DNA of 64,000 nucleotides from an uncultured Fibrobacter sp. (GCA_946408125.1 CAMJQW010000004.1:1-64000), one strand, 5' to 3'. Counted from the first letter of the stretch, positions 45,978-56,132 are shown. Program-made: numbers and translations. The notes: generated by a model not told the origin, from the letters alone.

Positions 45978-47282
45978 ATGGTAAAAATTGTAAAAACAGG
46001 ATGCCTCGCCTTGAGCCTGTCCGCAGCGCTTGCCTTTGCGGATGCGCCCGTAGAAGGCTGCGCCGACGGTGCGGTGGTTTCCTCGATATCTTTCGAGGGA
46101 CTTGAACACACGAAGTCCCGCGTGGTGGAACGCGAGCTCCTGAACAAGGTGGGCGAGCCCTTCTCCGCCAAGAATTTCGAGGCAGAGAAGCTCCGCCTGC
46201 AGGACCTGGACTTGTTTACCGAGGTCTCCGTTTCTTGCGAAGGCTCGAAACTGACGTACCGCTTCAAGGAAATCTTCCGCTGGATTCCCGCGCCCGCGGG
46301 CAAGAAGACGGACCGCGACGGCCTGATGCTCGGGCTTGCGCTTGCGAACCTGAACGTGCTGGGAGAAGACATTCGTGCCGAGGTCCAGTATCGTACGACG
46401 GTTGATCCCTTCTTCGACAAGAACGAGTATGCGTTCTATGCGAGCTCTCCCTATTTTCTCGGATTCCCGCTCGGGTGGAACTTCGAATTCCTCGTGACCG
46501 ACAGCTACGACAATATCCGCGGCTTCCAGGAGAACAGCATCTTGCTCGATCTGGATTTGGATTACAAGGTGTTGCCGCACCTGTCGCTGCTATGGACGGT
46601 TGCCGGACGCGACCTGCAGGATGCAGCCTTCTTGCCGGAACTGGGAATCGGTTTCGCTTTCGATTACCGCGACAGCAAGCTCGATACCCGCAGGGGCGTG
46701 TACTTCGAGTATATGCTGACGCATGTGGGCGAGGGCGACGACAGCGACAGCGACTGCGACGTGTCCAATGGCGAAAGCTGCCGCGGCATGGGTGGCGAGA
46801 ATTTCTGGGAATACCTGACGGATGCCCGCGCCTACTTTACGCTCGGTAAGTTCGTGACGGGTGCGACGGCGCTGGTGCGCTTGCGTCCGGGCGATGTGGA
46901 ATTCTACGATTACTACTACCACGGGGGTGCAAATACTTTCCGCGGTCACGAGGCCGACTCGGGCTCTCTCGGTGTCCACGAGGCGCTCCTTACGCTTGAG
47001 GAAAGGTTCGTGTTGCTGGAACGCCGTTCGGCCAGTGTCGCCGGCGTGAACTTCTTCTATGGAGTGCAGTTGGTGGCCGGTCTCGATGGAAGCCTGCTCT
47101 GGGACAAGGGACATCCAGGCTGGGATGACTATGAGGGTGCCGTCTACGGCGGCGTTCACCTGGTAATCCCGGCGCTCGACCGCATCCGCTTCGAGGTCGG
47201 TTATAGCCCTGACAAGGGCGAGCCGGTGTTCTATTTTGGCCTGTTCGACAAGGTGACGTCTTCTAGATGGCGTAGTAGATGA
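45978..47282 (+). CDS. POTRA-containing Omp85/BamA-like outer membrane protein
   Basis: POTRA VVSSISFEGLEHTKSRVVERELLNKVGEPFSAKNFEAEKLRLQDLDLFTEVSV; barrel with GANTFRGHE...; acidic loop GEGDDSDSDCDVSNGESCRGMGGE. Confidence 0.83.
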   Translation: MVKIVKTGCLALSLSAALAFADAPVEGCADGAVVSSISFEGLEHTKSRVVERELLNKVGEPFSAKNFEAEKLRLQDLDLFTEVSVSCEGSKLTYRFKEIFRWIPAPAGKKTDRDGLMLGLALANLNVLGEDIRAEVQYRTTVDPFFDKNEYAFYASSPYFLGFPLGWNFEFLVTDSYDNIRGFQENSILLDLDLDYKVLPHLSLLWTVAGRDLQDAAFLPELGIGFAFDYRDSKLDTRRGVYFEYMLTHVGEGDDSDSDCDVSNGESCRGMGGENFWEYLTDARAYFTLGKFVTGATALVRLRPGDVEFYDYYYHGGANTFRGHEADSGSLGVHEALLTLEERFVLLERRSASVAGVNFFYGVQLVAGLDGSLLWDKGHPGWDDYEGAVYGGVHLVIPALDRIRFEVGYSPDKGEPVFYFGLFDKVTSSRWRSR

Positions 47283-47302
47283 GACCGCTTGAGCGTGCTC
47301 AC

Positions 47303-47333
47303 TTGACTATTTGTTATATAAATGTTAAATTTA
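47303..47333 (+). promoter_or_regulatory. ppa promoter: TTGACT-N17-TAAATTTA
   Basis: Matches the rpsT-type architecture. Confidence 0.5.
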
Positions 47334-47388
47334 CGTTAACGTATTGAAAAACAAAGACTTAGGCCAAAGGTGGCCTATCGGAGAATAA

Positions 47389-47979
47389 ATGGCAATCAAC
47401 TATCTGGACCTCCCGATTGGACGCAAGTATCCCTTCGAAGTGGACTGCGTCGTGGAAATCGGCAAGGACACGAACCTCAAGTACGAATATGATGAACGCT
47501 TGCACGTGTTCCGCCTGGACCGTTGCCTGCTCAGCTCCATGAGTTATCCCTGTACGTACGGATTTATCCCGAGCACCAAGGCCGATGACGGCGATGCCCT
47601 CGACATGCTCATTTACAGTCCCGCCTCTATGATGACGGGTTCCGTCTGCACCTGCCGCGTGATTGGCGCTCTCGACATGACCGACGGCGGCAAGAAGGAC
47701 TACAAGGTGCTTGGCGTGCCGGTATTCAACCCGCGCCCCATCAAGGACATCGGCGACGTGGACCAGATGTTCCTGCGCATCACCAAGAACTTCTTCCAGA
47801 ACTACAAGGAGCTGGAAGGCAAGGACGTTCAGATTGGCGAATGGAAGGATGCCCAGTTTGCCCGTGAACGCGTCATTGCCGCTCACCGCGCCTACTTCCA
47901 GAACCAGGTGCAGGTGCCCGAATCGTTCTATCAGGAACCGGAAAGTGCGGATCACCTCCCGCCCGAAGAACTGATTTAA
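47389..47979 (+). CDS. ppa: inorganic pyrophosphatase
   Basis: KYEYD, YPCTYGFIPSTKADDGDALDMLIYSP. Confidence 0.92.
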   Translation: MAINYLDLPIGRKYPFEVDCVVEIGKDTNLKYEYDERLHVFRLDRCLLSSMSYPCTYGFIPSTKADDGDALDMLIYSPASMMTGSVCTCRVIGALDMTDGGKKDYKVLGVPVFNPRPIKDIGDVDQMFLRITKNFFQNYKELEGKDVQIGEWKDAQFARERVIAAHRAYFQNQVQVPESFYQEPESADHLPPEELI

Positions 47980-48010
47980 GTGCTCTGGCTCACTTATTCG
48001 AAAGAAATTT

Positions 48011-48041
48011 GCCCTAAATTCGTGATTTAGGGCTTTTTTTT
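48011..48041 (+). terminator. Rho-independent terminator
   Basis: GCCCTAAA-ttcgtga-TTTAGGGC followed by T8. Confidence 0.9.
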
Positions 48042-48138
48042 GTATGTCTGAAAAAAAATGCGTCTTTACGGAAAAAAAGAAACTATATTAATCGCATATA
48101 AATGTAAAAATACCCTTACAAATGTAATAGGAGTTCAT

Positions 48139-50412
48139 ATGAATCTTGAACGAAGGCCCTTCTGGCTCATTGGAGGAATCGCGCTTTCCCTGGCGCTTGC
48201 ATTCAGCGCTTGTGACAGCACTTCCAATTCAACGACGGTCGATGACGACGAAGCCCTCGAGGACGATTCCGATAGCGGAAAGTCGGGTGATTCCAAGAGC
48301 GGAAAGGATGCTAAGGATTCCGTGACGACGCCGACCGAGATGGATACGAAAATTCCTGTCCCGACGGATTTGAAGGCAGTCCGTCTTTCTCCCAGCATGT
48401 GGGAACTGAGTTTCAAGGTTTCGGATGAAACGGATGGCTTCGTCGTCCAGCGCCTGCCGCAGAGTGGTGGCTCGTGGTCGAGCTATGCCGAACTGAAGTC
48501 GGGCGTTACCCGCCTGGTCCTGGATGGTTCGTCGAAGGGCGGTTACTATTATCGCGTCGCTTCGGTGATGAACAAAAAATCTTCCGCTTACTCCGATGAA
48601 GTCCTCGTGTCCGATAGGATGGACTATCCTTCGGGTTCCGAACTTAAGGTGCCCGAAGCGACTCCGAACATCCTTCAGGACAAGGTCCTTGAGCTGGTCC
48701 TGAGTGGCGGTGCACCCGGCAAGGACGTCGTCAAGTCTCCGTACAATCTTGATTCCAGTGGCAAGGCGGTCGGTTCCGTCTACTATCAGGCCCGCTTTGT
48801 CTATGGTAGCGACCTCACTGTGGATACGGTCAAGTTCGACGTAGACCAGGTGTCGGTCTCCAAGACGTTCAAGACGACTGCAGACCTGTGTAACTCCTAT
48901 GCGCAGATCCGTACCGTATGGACCGACAAGAACAAGGTTTCCGATTATAGTGACTGGTCTAGCCCGATGGGTACGAAGGCCGGCACGGATTCGAAGCTTG
49001 TGAATACGAATAACCGCTGCAAGGCCGATACTGCGCAGAGCACGGTCGTTACCGAAGAAGGTGGTTTGCCTAGCCCGGTGAACCCGAAGGTTGAGCAACT
49101 TTCGGATGGCAAGTGGATGATGCAGTGGGATTACACTCCTTCTGAAGATCGTCCGGAAACGGGATTCATCGTGCAGAAGCTAGATACCGAGAAGAGCAAG
49201 TGGTCGGATGTCGACTCGACGGGGAGTGGTGTCTACCGTTGCGTGCTTGGCAAGCTTACTGACACGTACAACTACTTCAGGGTCGTCGCCTATGACAAGG
49301 AAGGCCGTTCCGCCTATTCTGCCGATGTGCTGGCTGCAAGCGGAGGTACTGCAACTGGCGATGGTACTATGCTCCAGACGCCGAACGGACTGACTTTCGT
49401 GCGCGTTGCCCCGAGCGTTTGGGAAATGAGCTGGAAGTATGATATCGCTGCAGAAAAGCCCGAAAACCAGTTTATCATCCAGAGTTCCAAACTCAAGAAC
49501 TTTGAATGGAAGACTATCGCAACCATCAAGGGCGAAAACAGGGTATTCCTCATCGAGGGTAAGGACAAGCTTGAGGGCTATTACAGAATGGCGACAACGG
49601 ATGGAAAGGATACGTCCCTGTTTACCGAAGCGTTGCAGTTGACGCCCTCTTTCCCTTATCGTGAAGATATGAATCCGGCAACCCCGATACTGGGAATTTC
49701 TCTGAATTATGGCGTTTACTCCGGTTATGAAGCCAATATGGATACTTCGTCGCATGACAAGATTATCGTGTCCGCAAGCGTTGCCTTCGATGTCCAGAAG
49801 AACATTGTTGATAAGAATATCCACGAGTCTGAGTACACGGATACCGTCTACTACCAGGCCCGCTGGTTCACTCCGACGGAATATGCCCCCCGTGGTGATA
49901 TGGTAGACATGTTTAACGATGGCAAACTTGAAGATCGCGATAATCTTGGTGTCACGTGGGATGAAGATTTCGCTTACGAAGAGCCCTCGGTGGGCTTCTC
50001 CGCCTCTTGGAGAGACTCGTTAATGGATGATGAAGGTAACGTTAAGGAATATTGGGAATTGTGTGAAGAGGCTTATGGATACAATAATACAATCCATGCT
50101 GTGCGTACGGATTCCCTGAAGGACGATGAAGGAAAGTTCATTCGTACTGAAGAAGTCGAAGTCGATGCCAACGTCGAGTCTATCGTGAACGGGCTTGTCA
50201 AGGTTGACAAGGAATTCTTCTACAGGGCGTCAAAAATATCGATGAATACGGCACTGTGCATCGAGAACCATGTCAGGAACTTCTGCGATATCAGAATTCA
50301 GGTTCGTATCGTGTGGACCGACAGAAATGGTGAAACCGACTACAGTGAATGGACGCTCCCGACAGGAATAGGAGGCGGAAAGGATTCGGACAAGCTCTGC
50401 TACAACCATTAA
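48139..50412 (+). CDS. lipoprotein with tandem fibronectin-III-like repeats
   Basis: Lipobox AFSAC; three repeats of the type (P.)xLxxxR(V/L)(S/A)PS.WE(L/M)S(F/W). Confidence 0.82.
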   Translation: MNLERRPFWLIGGIALSLALAFSACDSTSNSTTVDDDEALEDDSDSGKSGDSKSGKDAKDSVTTPTEMDTKIPVPTDLKAVRLSPSMWELSFKVSDETDGFVVQRLPQSGGSWSSYAELKSGVTRLVLDGSSKGGYYYRVASVMNKKSSAYSDEVLVSDRMDYPSGSELKVPEATPNILQDKVLELVLSGGAPGKDVVKSPYNLDSSGKAVGSVYYQARFVYGSDLTVDTVKFDVDQVSVSKTFKTTADLCNSYAQIRTVWTDKNKVSDYSDWSSPMGTKAGTDSKLVNTNNRCKADTAQSTVVTEEGGLPSPVNPKVEQLSDGKWMMQWDYTPSEDRPETGFIVQKLDTEKSKWSDVDSTGSGVYRCVLGKLTDTYNYFRVVAYDKEGRSAYSADVLAASGGTATGDGTMLQTPNGLTFVRVAPSVWEMSWKYDIAAEKPENQFIIQSSKLKNFEWKTIATIKGENRVFLIEGKDKLEGYYRMATTDGKDTSLFTEALQLTPSFPYREDMNPATPILGISLNYGVYSGYEANMDTSSHDKIIVSASVAFDVQKNIVDKNIHESEYTDTVYYQARWFTPTEYAPRGDMVDMFNDGKLEDRDNLGVTWDEDFAYEEPSVGFSASWRDSLMDDEGNVKEYWELCEEAYGYNNTIHAVRTDSLKDDEGKFIRTEEVEVDANVESIVNGLVKVDKEFFYRASKISMNTALCIENHVRNFCDIRIQVRIVWTDRNGETDYSEWTLPTGIGGGKDSDKLCYNH

Positions 50413-50437
50413 TGAGTCTTGAAACAGAAAAAGAAAA

Positions 50438-50465
50438 CCCGGCCGAATGGCCGGGCTTTCTTTTT
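50438..50465 (+). terminator. Rho-independent terminator
   Basis: CCCGGCC-gaat-GGCCGGG followed by CTTTCTTTTT. Confidence 0.85.
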
Positions 50466-50481
50466 GAAACTGTAGAAGCTC

Positions 50482-51087
50482 TTACCTGGAGTAGTATTCC
50501 ACGACGAGCTGTTCCTGCAGCTGGACAGGGATCTGTTCGCGGAGCGGGAGCTTCACGAGCGTGCCTTCCATCTTGCCGGCATCGACAGTCAGGTATTCCG
50601 GAGCTGCCGGGGCGTTGGCGATGGCTTCCTTAATCTGCACGTGTTCCTTGGAACGTTCGCGCACGGAAATCACGTCGCCGGCCTTCACGAGGCGGCTGGG
50701 GGAGAAGCTGCGGACACCGTTCACGGCGAAGTGGCCGTGTGCGACGTACTGACGGGCAGCGAAGATGGTGCGGGCAAAACCCATGCGGTAGACGAGAGCG
50801 TCCAGGCGGGTTTCGAGCAAGATCATCAGGTTGTCACCGGCAGAGCCTTCGCGACGGTTGGCTTCCTTGTAAGCCTTGGCGAGCTGTGCTTCGGAAATGT
50901 TGTAGGTGAAGCGAAGACGCTGCTTTTCGACGAGCTGCTGCTTGTACACGGAAGCGGACTTCTTGCGGTTCTGGCCATGCTGGCCGGGCGCGAAGTTGCG
51001 GCGATCGAGAGCCTTTTGAGTCTTCTGAGAAACGGCGACTCCGAGGGAGCGCGCTACTTTACCTTTTGGTCCACGGAAGGAGGACAT
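50482..51087 (-). CDS. rpsD: 30S ribosomal protein S4
   Basis: RRNFAPGQHGQNRKKSASVYKQQLVEKQRLRFTYNISEAQ...; S4 domain LDALVYRMGFARTIFAARQYVAHGHFAVNG. Confidence 0.96.
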   Translation of the reverse strand: MSSFRGPKGKVARSLGVAVSQKTQKALDRRNFAPGQHGQNRKKSASVYKQQLVEKQRLRFTYNISEAQLAKAYKEANRREGSAGDNLMILLETRLDALVYRMGFARTIFAARQYVAHGHFAVNGVRSFSPSRLVKAGDVISVRERSKEHVQIKEAIANAPAAPEYLTVDAGKMEGTLVKLPLREQIPVQLQEQLVVEYYSR

Positions 51088-51197
51088 AGTTACCTCTTTG
51101 AGGAAGCTCTTTGGTTCAGCTTGCAAGTTGGCAGAGCTTGGCGCGACTTGCAAGATTAGGCCCCAATAATAGCAATTTTAGGGCCAGGTTTCAAGAT

Positions 51198-52934
51198 TTA
51201 CTGCACGATAATGGCCAAAGTATCGCGTTTTAGCGGGTCGGCGAGGCTTTCGGCAATCAGGCGGAACGTGCCTCCCTCGGATTCGCCCATTGGTATGAGC
51301 CTCGAGGAGGAGATTTCCTGTTCGCCCTTCGTGAGGAGGTTCCCGCTATTGTCCTTGCAGTCGACGTTCTGGACGCTGAACACCGGGACGGTCGTGAAGC
51401 CGTTCTCGTCTTCATGGGACACGATGTCCTCGCAGGGGACGAACCATTTGACGCTCGAACCGGCCCCCGCGGTCATGGTACGGGACAGGGCCGCCCTGAA
51501 GGTGAACTTGGCGAGGTAGACCGTGTCGCCGAGCACGATGTAGGTGGTGTCGAGCTTCTTGTTGCTGTTGTCCTTGTCGTTGAAGAAGAACGAGCTGAGG
51601 GAACCGTAGTAGCTGACGCGGGTCGAGAACTTCAGGGACTCGTCGTTGTTGTCGTTGCTCAGGTAGGGGCATGTGCTCAGGTAGTGGAGGTAGACGGGGC
51701 CGTCCGACGTCGCCTTGTAGCGGGTCTCCATAGAAGAAATCTTGCCGAGTTCCTTACCCTTCTTGTCGATGATGGTGTACGACTTGTTGTTCACGCCGCC
51801 GAAGTAGCCGATCATTTCCTGGTACACTTCGATGGAGTCGCCCTTCTTCATGTCGGCGAGCCATACGAACTGTTCCTGGCGCAAATAGTACTTCGCCTGC
51901 GTGTTGCGTTCGCGGACTACCTCGAGGGCGTCGCCAATCTTGGTGATGGAATCCGGGAAGGCGAGGTATTCGCCCTGACCGAGCTCGCGGGAATTCGTGA
52001 TGGCCTCGAACGTGGCATACGGGCCCGACAGGTAGTTCTCGATGTTGAGCGGCTTCACCTTGAGGGTCCAACCGGTGGAGTCTTCGGGCAGCAACAACTC
52101 GTCGAGCAGGGAATCCGAAGCGATCTGCTTGTCCTTCTCGAGCAGGGTGAACGAGTTGATCCAGTTGCCCCTCGCCACGAAGTCGATGCTGTAACCCGTG
52201 GTGGAACTGAACTTGACCTTGATTTCCTTGGGCGAATTGCCGATGACGGTGATGCCGCGGAGCGTGTCCTTGAGGCCAATGGTCACTTCGGTCGTGTCGC
52301 CGATGTAGTTGTAGTAGGCGCTGTCAATGCTTACGAAGAGGCGCAGAACGCAACTCTTGCTGAATTTTGCCGCGAGGTCCAGGTAGTAGAAACCGTCCTT
52401 GAACGTGACGAACTGGTTTTCTGCCGGGGCGCTCGACTTGCCGGGAATCATGTAGTTCGAAAAGATTTCTTCTTTCTTGGTACTATCGTATATGGGGTGT
52501 GCAGTCTTGAGAATTTCCCCGAATTCGCTACGGATGCGGAGCGTATCCTTCTTCATGTCGCCCGTGGACGCTGTTACCGTAATGCGGCTGCCTGCGGGGA
52601 ATTCCCCGAGGAACATCGAGAGGGACGTTGCATTCGTGTCGAGGCAGAGGACGTCGTCACTGCAGGCGAGGTTTACGGTCTTCTTGCCGTCCTTCTTGAC
52701 GGTGTCGAGTCGCGCCTTTTCAATGCGGATGACCGCCGAGTCGCCGAGCTTCAGGGTGTCGTTGTAGTCGATGTCCAGACGGGTCGAGAGGGAAGAACTG
52801 GACTTGAAGGAGTCCTCGGCGAAGCTTGCGCCATCGTTCTCGTCTTCCCAGGAATTCGTGTGCTTCTCGTCGCTGCACCCGACAAGGAAGGCTGCAGCAG
52901 TAAGGGCCAAAATAAGGAGCTTGTTCGTATTCAT
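51198..52934 (-). CDS. hypothetical lipoprotein (578 aa)
   Basis: MNTNKLLILALTAAAFLVGCSDEK lipobox. Confidence 0.82.
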   Translation of the reverse strand: MNTNKLLILALTAAAFLVGCSDEKHTNSWEDENDGASFAEDSFKSSSSLSTRLDIDYNDTLKLGDSAVIRIEKARLDTVKKDGKKTVNLACSDDVLCLDTNATSLSMFLGEFPAGSRITVTASTGDMKKDTLRIRSEFGEILKTAHPIYDSTKKEEIFSNYMIPGKSSAPAENQFVTFKDGFYYLDLAAKFSKSCVLRLFVSIDSAYYNYIGDTTEVTIGLKDTLRGITVIGNSPKEIKVKFSSTTGYSIDFVARGNWINSFTLLEKDKQIASDSLLDELLLPEDSTGWTLKVKPLNIENYLSGPYATFEAITNSRELGQGEYLAFPDSITKIGDALEVVRERNTQAKYYLRQEQFVWLADMKKGDSIEVYQEMIGYFGGVNNKSYTIIDKKGKELGKISSMETRYKATSDGPVYLHYLSTCPYLSNDNNDESLKFSTRVSYYGSLSSFFFNDKDNSNKKLDTTYIVLGDTVYLAKFTFRAALSRTMTAGAGSSVKWFVPCEDIVSHEDENGFTTVPVFSVQNVDCKDNSGNLLTKGEQEISSSRLIPMGESEGGTFRLIAESLADPLKRDTLAIIVQ

Positions 52935-52947
52935 ATTATTTGACCTT

Positions 52948-55900
52948 TTAGTTGAGGATATAGAACTTCTGCTCGGCGGTGAATGCCTCGCCGATAATCT
53001 TCAAGGTGTAGCGTCCGGTGGGGAAGGCTATGGCCTTGAACTTGAAATGCGTCTTCTTTTCGCCGGCAAGTTCGCGGGCTGCGACCACCAGCATTCTCTT
53101 CCCGAATTCGTTCAGGATTTCAATCTGCACGAACTGCGGGTAACCGACCGTCAAGTCGAAGTCGCAGTCCAGGCTGTAGATGTCGATGTTCACCTTCGTG
53201 AGCGTGTAGCCGCCGTCCATGGCGTCGCCGGTTACGGACTTCTCGTTGTTGAAGTAGCCGACGAACAGGGACGGCGCGAGGTTCTTTCCGGCCTGCTTCG
53301 ATTTTACGAGAGTCTCGCCGGGTTCGACCGCGGTAAGGATGAGCGTGTAGAGCCCGGACTCGTGCTTGCGCTTGAAGAATTCGGTGAGGGTCGGCGTACG
53401 CAGGAATGCGCCGAGCGGAGCCTTCGGGTTGATGGTGATGATGCCCAGGAAGTCGGCATACTTGGTGTCGATGCCGCCGCCGGAATTCTTGCGGATGTTG
53501 AACTGGCCGCCTGTCTGGTCGCGGATGTTCGCAGGAGCGTTCTCCCAGGTCAGTTCGTCGTCACGCCAGTCGACGCCCAGCCGCTCCTCGCCGAAGTTCA
53601 TATTCTTCGAGTTCTCCTTCAGACCGAAGATGTTCAGCTGTACGGGCTTCTTGATGGAGTCCGGATCGAATTCCAGCTTGAGTGCGGCGTCGAACAGCGG
53701 GCCGGGCAATGCGGAGAGGTCGAACTTCAGGTAGATCTTGCCGCCCTGGTCCTTCACGTTTGACACGTGCAGGGCGTCGTCGGTATTGTGCGGACTGTAA
53801 TTGTCGAACTGCGAAATCCAGGTGTCGGCGCCGCGTCCGCTCGGGATGTTGTCGCCGGTATGGTCGAGCGTCGTGTAGCGCTTGTCGAATACGTAAATCT
53901 TGCCCGTATCCGCTCCGGTGAGGTAGCCGTCGTTCGCGGTGAATGTCACGTTGTAGCGTCCGCTCGATGTGAACGTCACGTCGGTTTCGTAGCTCGTGCT
54001 ATCGGAGAACATCGCCTTGCCCGGGCCGGAAACCTTCTTCCATTCCACGGGAACGCGGCAGAGGCCGTCGCCGCGGCCGTCGTCTTCGACTTCGCCAGAG
54101 AGCCTCAACTTGTTGGGCTGCACGAGAAGCATTTCCTTTGCGACTTTCGCGGTGGGCTTTTCGTTTGCGCCCTGCTTGGGGGCGTAGCCCGTATAGAGCG
54201 AAACCATCGAACCACCACTCTCGTTCTTTTCCTGGTCGGCAGCCATTAGGGCGTAGATGGCTGAGCCCTGGCGTGATTCCTCGACAATCTTCGGGAAGGG
54301 GTTCCCGCGGGTGAGCGTTTCCTTGAGGCCCGCGATGGAAAGGCTTGAATTGTCGTTGATGAACATCGGCCTGTTCTTCGCCTTGTCGCTTGCAATCACG
54401 TGGACGCCGAGCAGTTCGGCAAATCCCTTGTTGAAGTTCTGCAGGACGGTGTTGCCGTCGCGTGCGGTGAGGCCGAGAATCCAGAGCGTGCCGCCGTTGT
54501 TCTGGATCTTGGGACCCTTCGTGTCGCCGCTCATCGTAATCTGGCGGCCCCAGAACTTCTGGTAATTGAGCTGAATCGTTCCTACGGACACGTCTTCCAT
54601 GTAGACGTCGCCCGTGCCGACTTCGGCGGATTCGAACGACTTGAACATCATGTTCTTGAGGAGGACCGTCCTGCGGGATTTCAGGATGATGCCGTTGCCG
54701 AATTCGGAGAACCTCTCGATGGTAAGCTCGTTGAACGCGCCGTCCTCGATAATGAACTTGCCCTTGCCATCGATGCGGCCTTCGGTTCCGAGAATCCAGC
54801 GGACACGGTTACGGATGTAGATGTCGCGGTTGATGGTCCAGCGGCCTCCGGGAGGGAAGTAGATTGTTTCCGCGCCGTCGTCGATGGCGTCCTGGATGGC
54901 TTTCGCGTCATCGGAACCGGTATTCTTCTTTCCGCCGTAGTCGCCGGCGATAGAAATCCAGTTGTCCGCCTTCTGCTCGGAGAAGTACGGTGTCTCGGCG
55001 ACGGGCACTCGCATGGACTGCTTGGGACTGTGGCAGAGCTGCTGGCTTGCCTGGGTTGCGAATTCGATGATCTCGTTACCGATGAACACCTCGCCGAACG
55101 CCTTCTTGGTGCTCTTGATCTTTGTCTGGAACTTGCTCGTCATGATGGAACGGGCGAAGAGGTTGCTCTCGTTCACGATGGCGGTAGTCGCCTTCGACTT
55201 TCCGCCCTTGGGCGGGTTGTATTCAAGGGTGCCGTCGACCATCACCAGCGAGGCGTTCTTGCCGCGGTTGTACACGGCCGGGACCGAACCCTTGAATCTG
55301 AGTCCGCGGACAGCGACCGTCTGGCCGTCGTTCACGAAACCGTACTTGGTCTGTCCGCCGAGCGTCACGTGCTCGAGCGTCATCCCGTTCATGGCGCCGC
55401 CGGTATATACGCCCACACCGAATCCGTTGACCTCGACGTTCTTGAGCAGGAGCGGGCCGATATTTTCGGTAAAGCCCATGTCGATGCCGTAGATGCCCGC
55501 GCTGTCGCCGGAATAGACCTTCACGTTGTTGATGGTGCCCTGGATGCCCGCATTGAAGCGGATGCCGATGGCGCCCGCGTTGCCCTTGCCGGTACGGATG
55601 GTGAGGTCGCGGATGGCGTTCCTCTGCTTGACCTTCGGGCCTTCGCCGGTCATGATGACGGGAGCGGGAAAGTCGGCGTTGTCGAATCCCTGGCAGTTGT
55701 CTTCGAGCTTGATGATGGTGCCGCCCATGCTCTGGCCTTGCAGGATGGTGCGTTTGTAGGAATCTTCGGGCTTCTGGCCTTCGGGCCAGGTGAGCGTATT
55801 CGTAATCTTGTAGATGCCGTGGGGGAGGTAGATGATGTAGTCGCCGTTCGGGTGGTCGTTCAGGGCTTTCTGGATGGCTTCGGTATCGTCGGTCTTGCCG

Positions 55901-56031
55901 TCGCCCTTCGCGTTGTAGGGCGCCTTGCGTACGTTTACGACCTCGGAACCCAGGGGGAATTCGACCTGGGCCAATGCCTGGCTACAGAAAAAGGCTACGA
56001 CAAAAAATGTTAAAAAGCGGGTACGAAACAT
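52948..56031 (-). CDS. secreted pectate-lyase-superfamily (beta-helix) protein with DNRLRE-like and C-terminal sorting-like domains
   Basis: Signal peptide; VNVRKAPYNAKGDGKTDDTEAIQKAL...YLPHGIYKI; second NTGSDDAKAIQDAIDDGAETIYFPPGGRW; tail FVQIEILNEFGKRMLVVAAREL...GRYTLKIIGEAFTAEQKFYILN. Confidence 0.88.
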   Translation of the reverse strand: MFRTRFLTFFVVAFFCSQALAQVEFPLGSEVVNVRKAPYNAKGDGKTDDTEAIQKALNDHPNGDYIIYLPHGIYKITNTLTWPEGQKPEDSYKRTILQGQSMGGTIIKLEDNCQGFDNADFPAPVIMTGEGPKVKQRNAIRDLTIRTGKGNAGAIGIRFNAGIQGTINNVKVYSGDSAGIYGIDMGFTENIGPLLLKNVEVNGFGVGVYTGGAMNGMTLEHVTLGGQTKYGFVNDGQTVAVRGLRFKGSVPAVYNRGKNASLVMVDGTLEYNPPKGGKSKATTAIVNESNLFARSIMTSKFQTKIKSTKKAFGEVFIGNEIIEFATQASQQLCHSPKQSMRVPVAETPYFSEQKADNWISIAGDYGGKKNTGSDDAKAIQDAIDDGAETIYFPPGGRWTINRDIYIRNRVRWILGTEGRIDGKGKFIIEDGAFNELTIERFSEFGNGIILKSRRTVLLKNMMFKSFESAEVGTGDVYMEDVSVGTIQLNYQKFWGRQITMSGDTKGPKIQNNGGTLWILGLTARDGNTVLQNFNKGFAELLGVHVIASDKAKNRPMFINDNSSLSIAGLKETLTRGNPFPKIVEESRQGSAIYALMAADQEKNESGGSMVSLYTGYAPKQGANEKPTAKVAKEMLLVQPNKLRLSGEVEDDGRGDGLCRVPVEWKKVSGPGKAMFSDSTSYETDVTFTSSGRYNVTFTANDGYLTGADTGKIYVFDKRYTTLDHTGDNIPSGRGADTWISQFDNYSPHNTDDALHVSNVKDQGGKIYLKFDLSALPGPLFDAALKLEFDPDSIKKPVQLNIFGLKENSKNMNFGEERLGVDWRDDELTWENAPANIRDQTGGQFNIRKNSGGGIDTKYADFLGIITINPKAPLGAFLRTPTLTEFFKRKHESGLYTLILTAVEPGETLVKSKQAGKNLAPSLFVGYFNNEKSVTGDAMDGGYTLTKVNIDIYSLDCDFDLTVGYPQFVQIEILNEFGKRMLVVAARELAGEKKTHFKFKAIAFPTGRYTLKIIGEAFTAEQKFYILN

Positions 56032-56132
56032 AACAACCTCTTTTTGGGGTCCTCTGCCTTGAAAAATACCTTTTTCCAAACAAAAAAGGGCTTGGCGGTT
56101 GCAAAATATGCGTCTAAAACTACATTTGTGAA

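Noticed and set aside
51414-52943. 509-aa plus-strand ORF opposite the 578-aa lipoprotein
   Set aside because: Antisense shadow ORF, no recognisable motifs.
54400-56013. 537-aa plus-strand ORF opposite the pectate-lyase-like gene
   Set aside because: Antisense shadow ORF; the minus-strand frame has a signal peptide and domain motifs.
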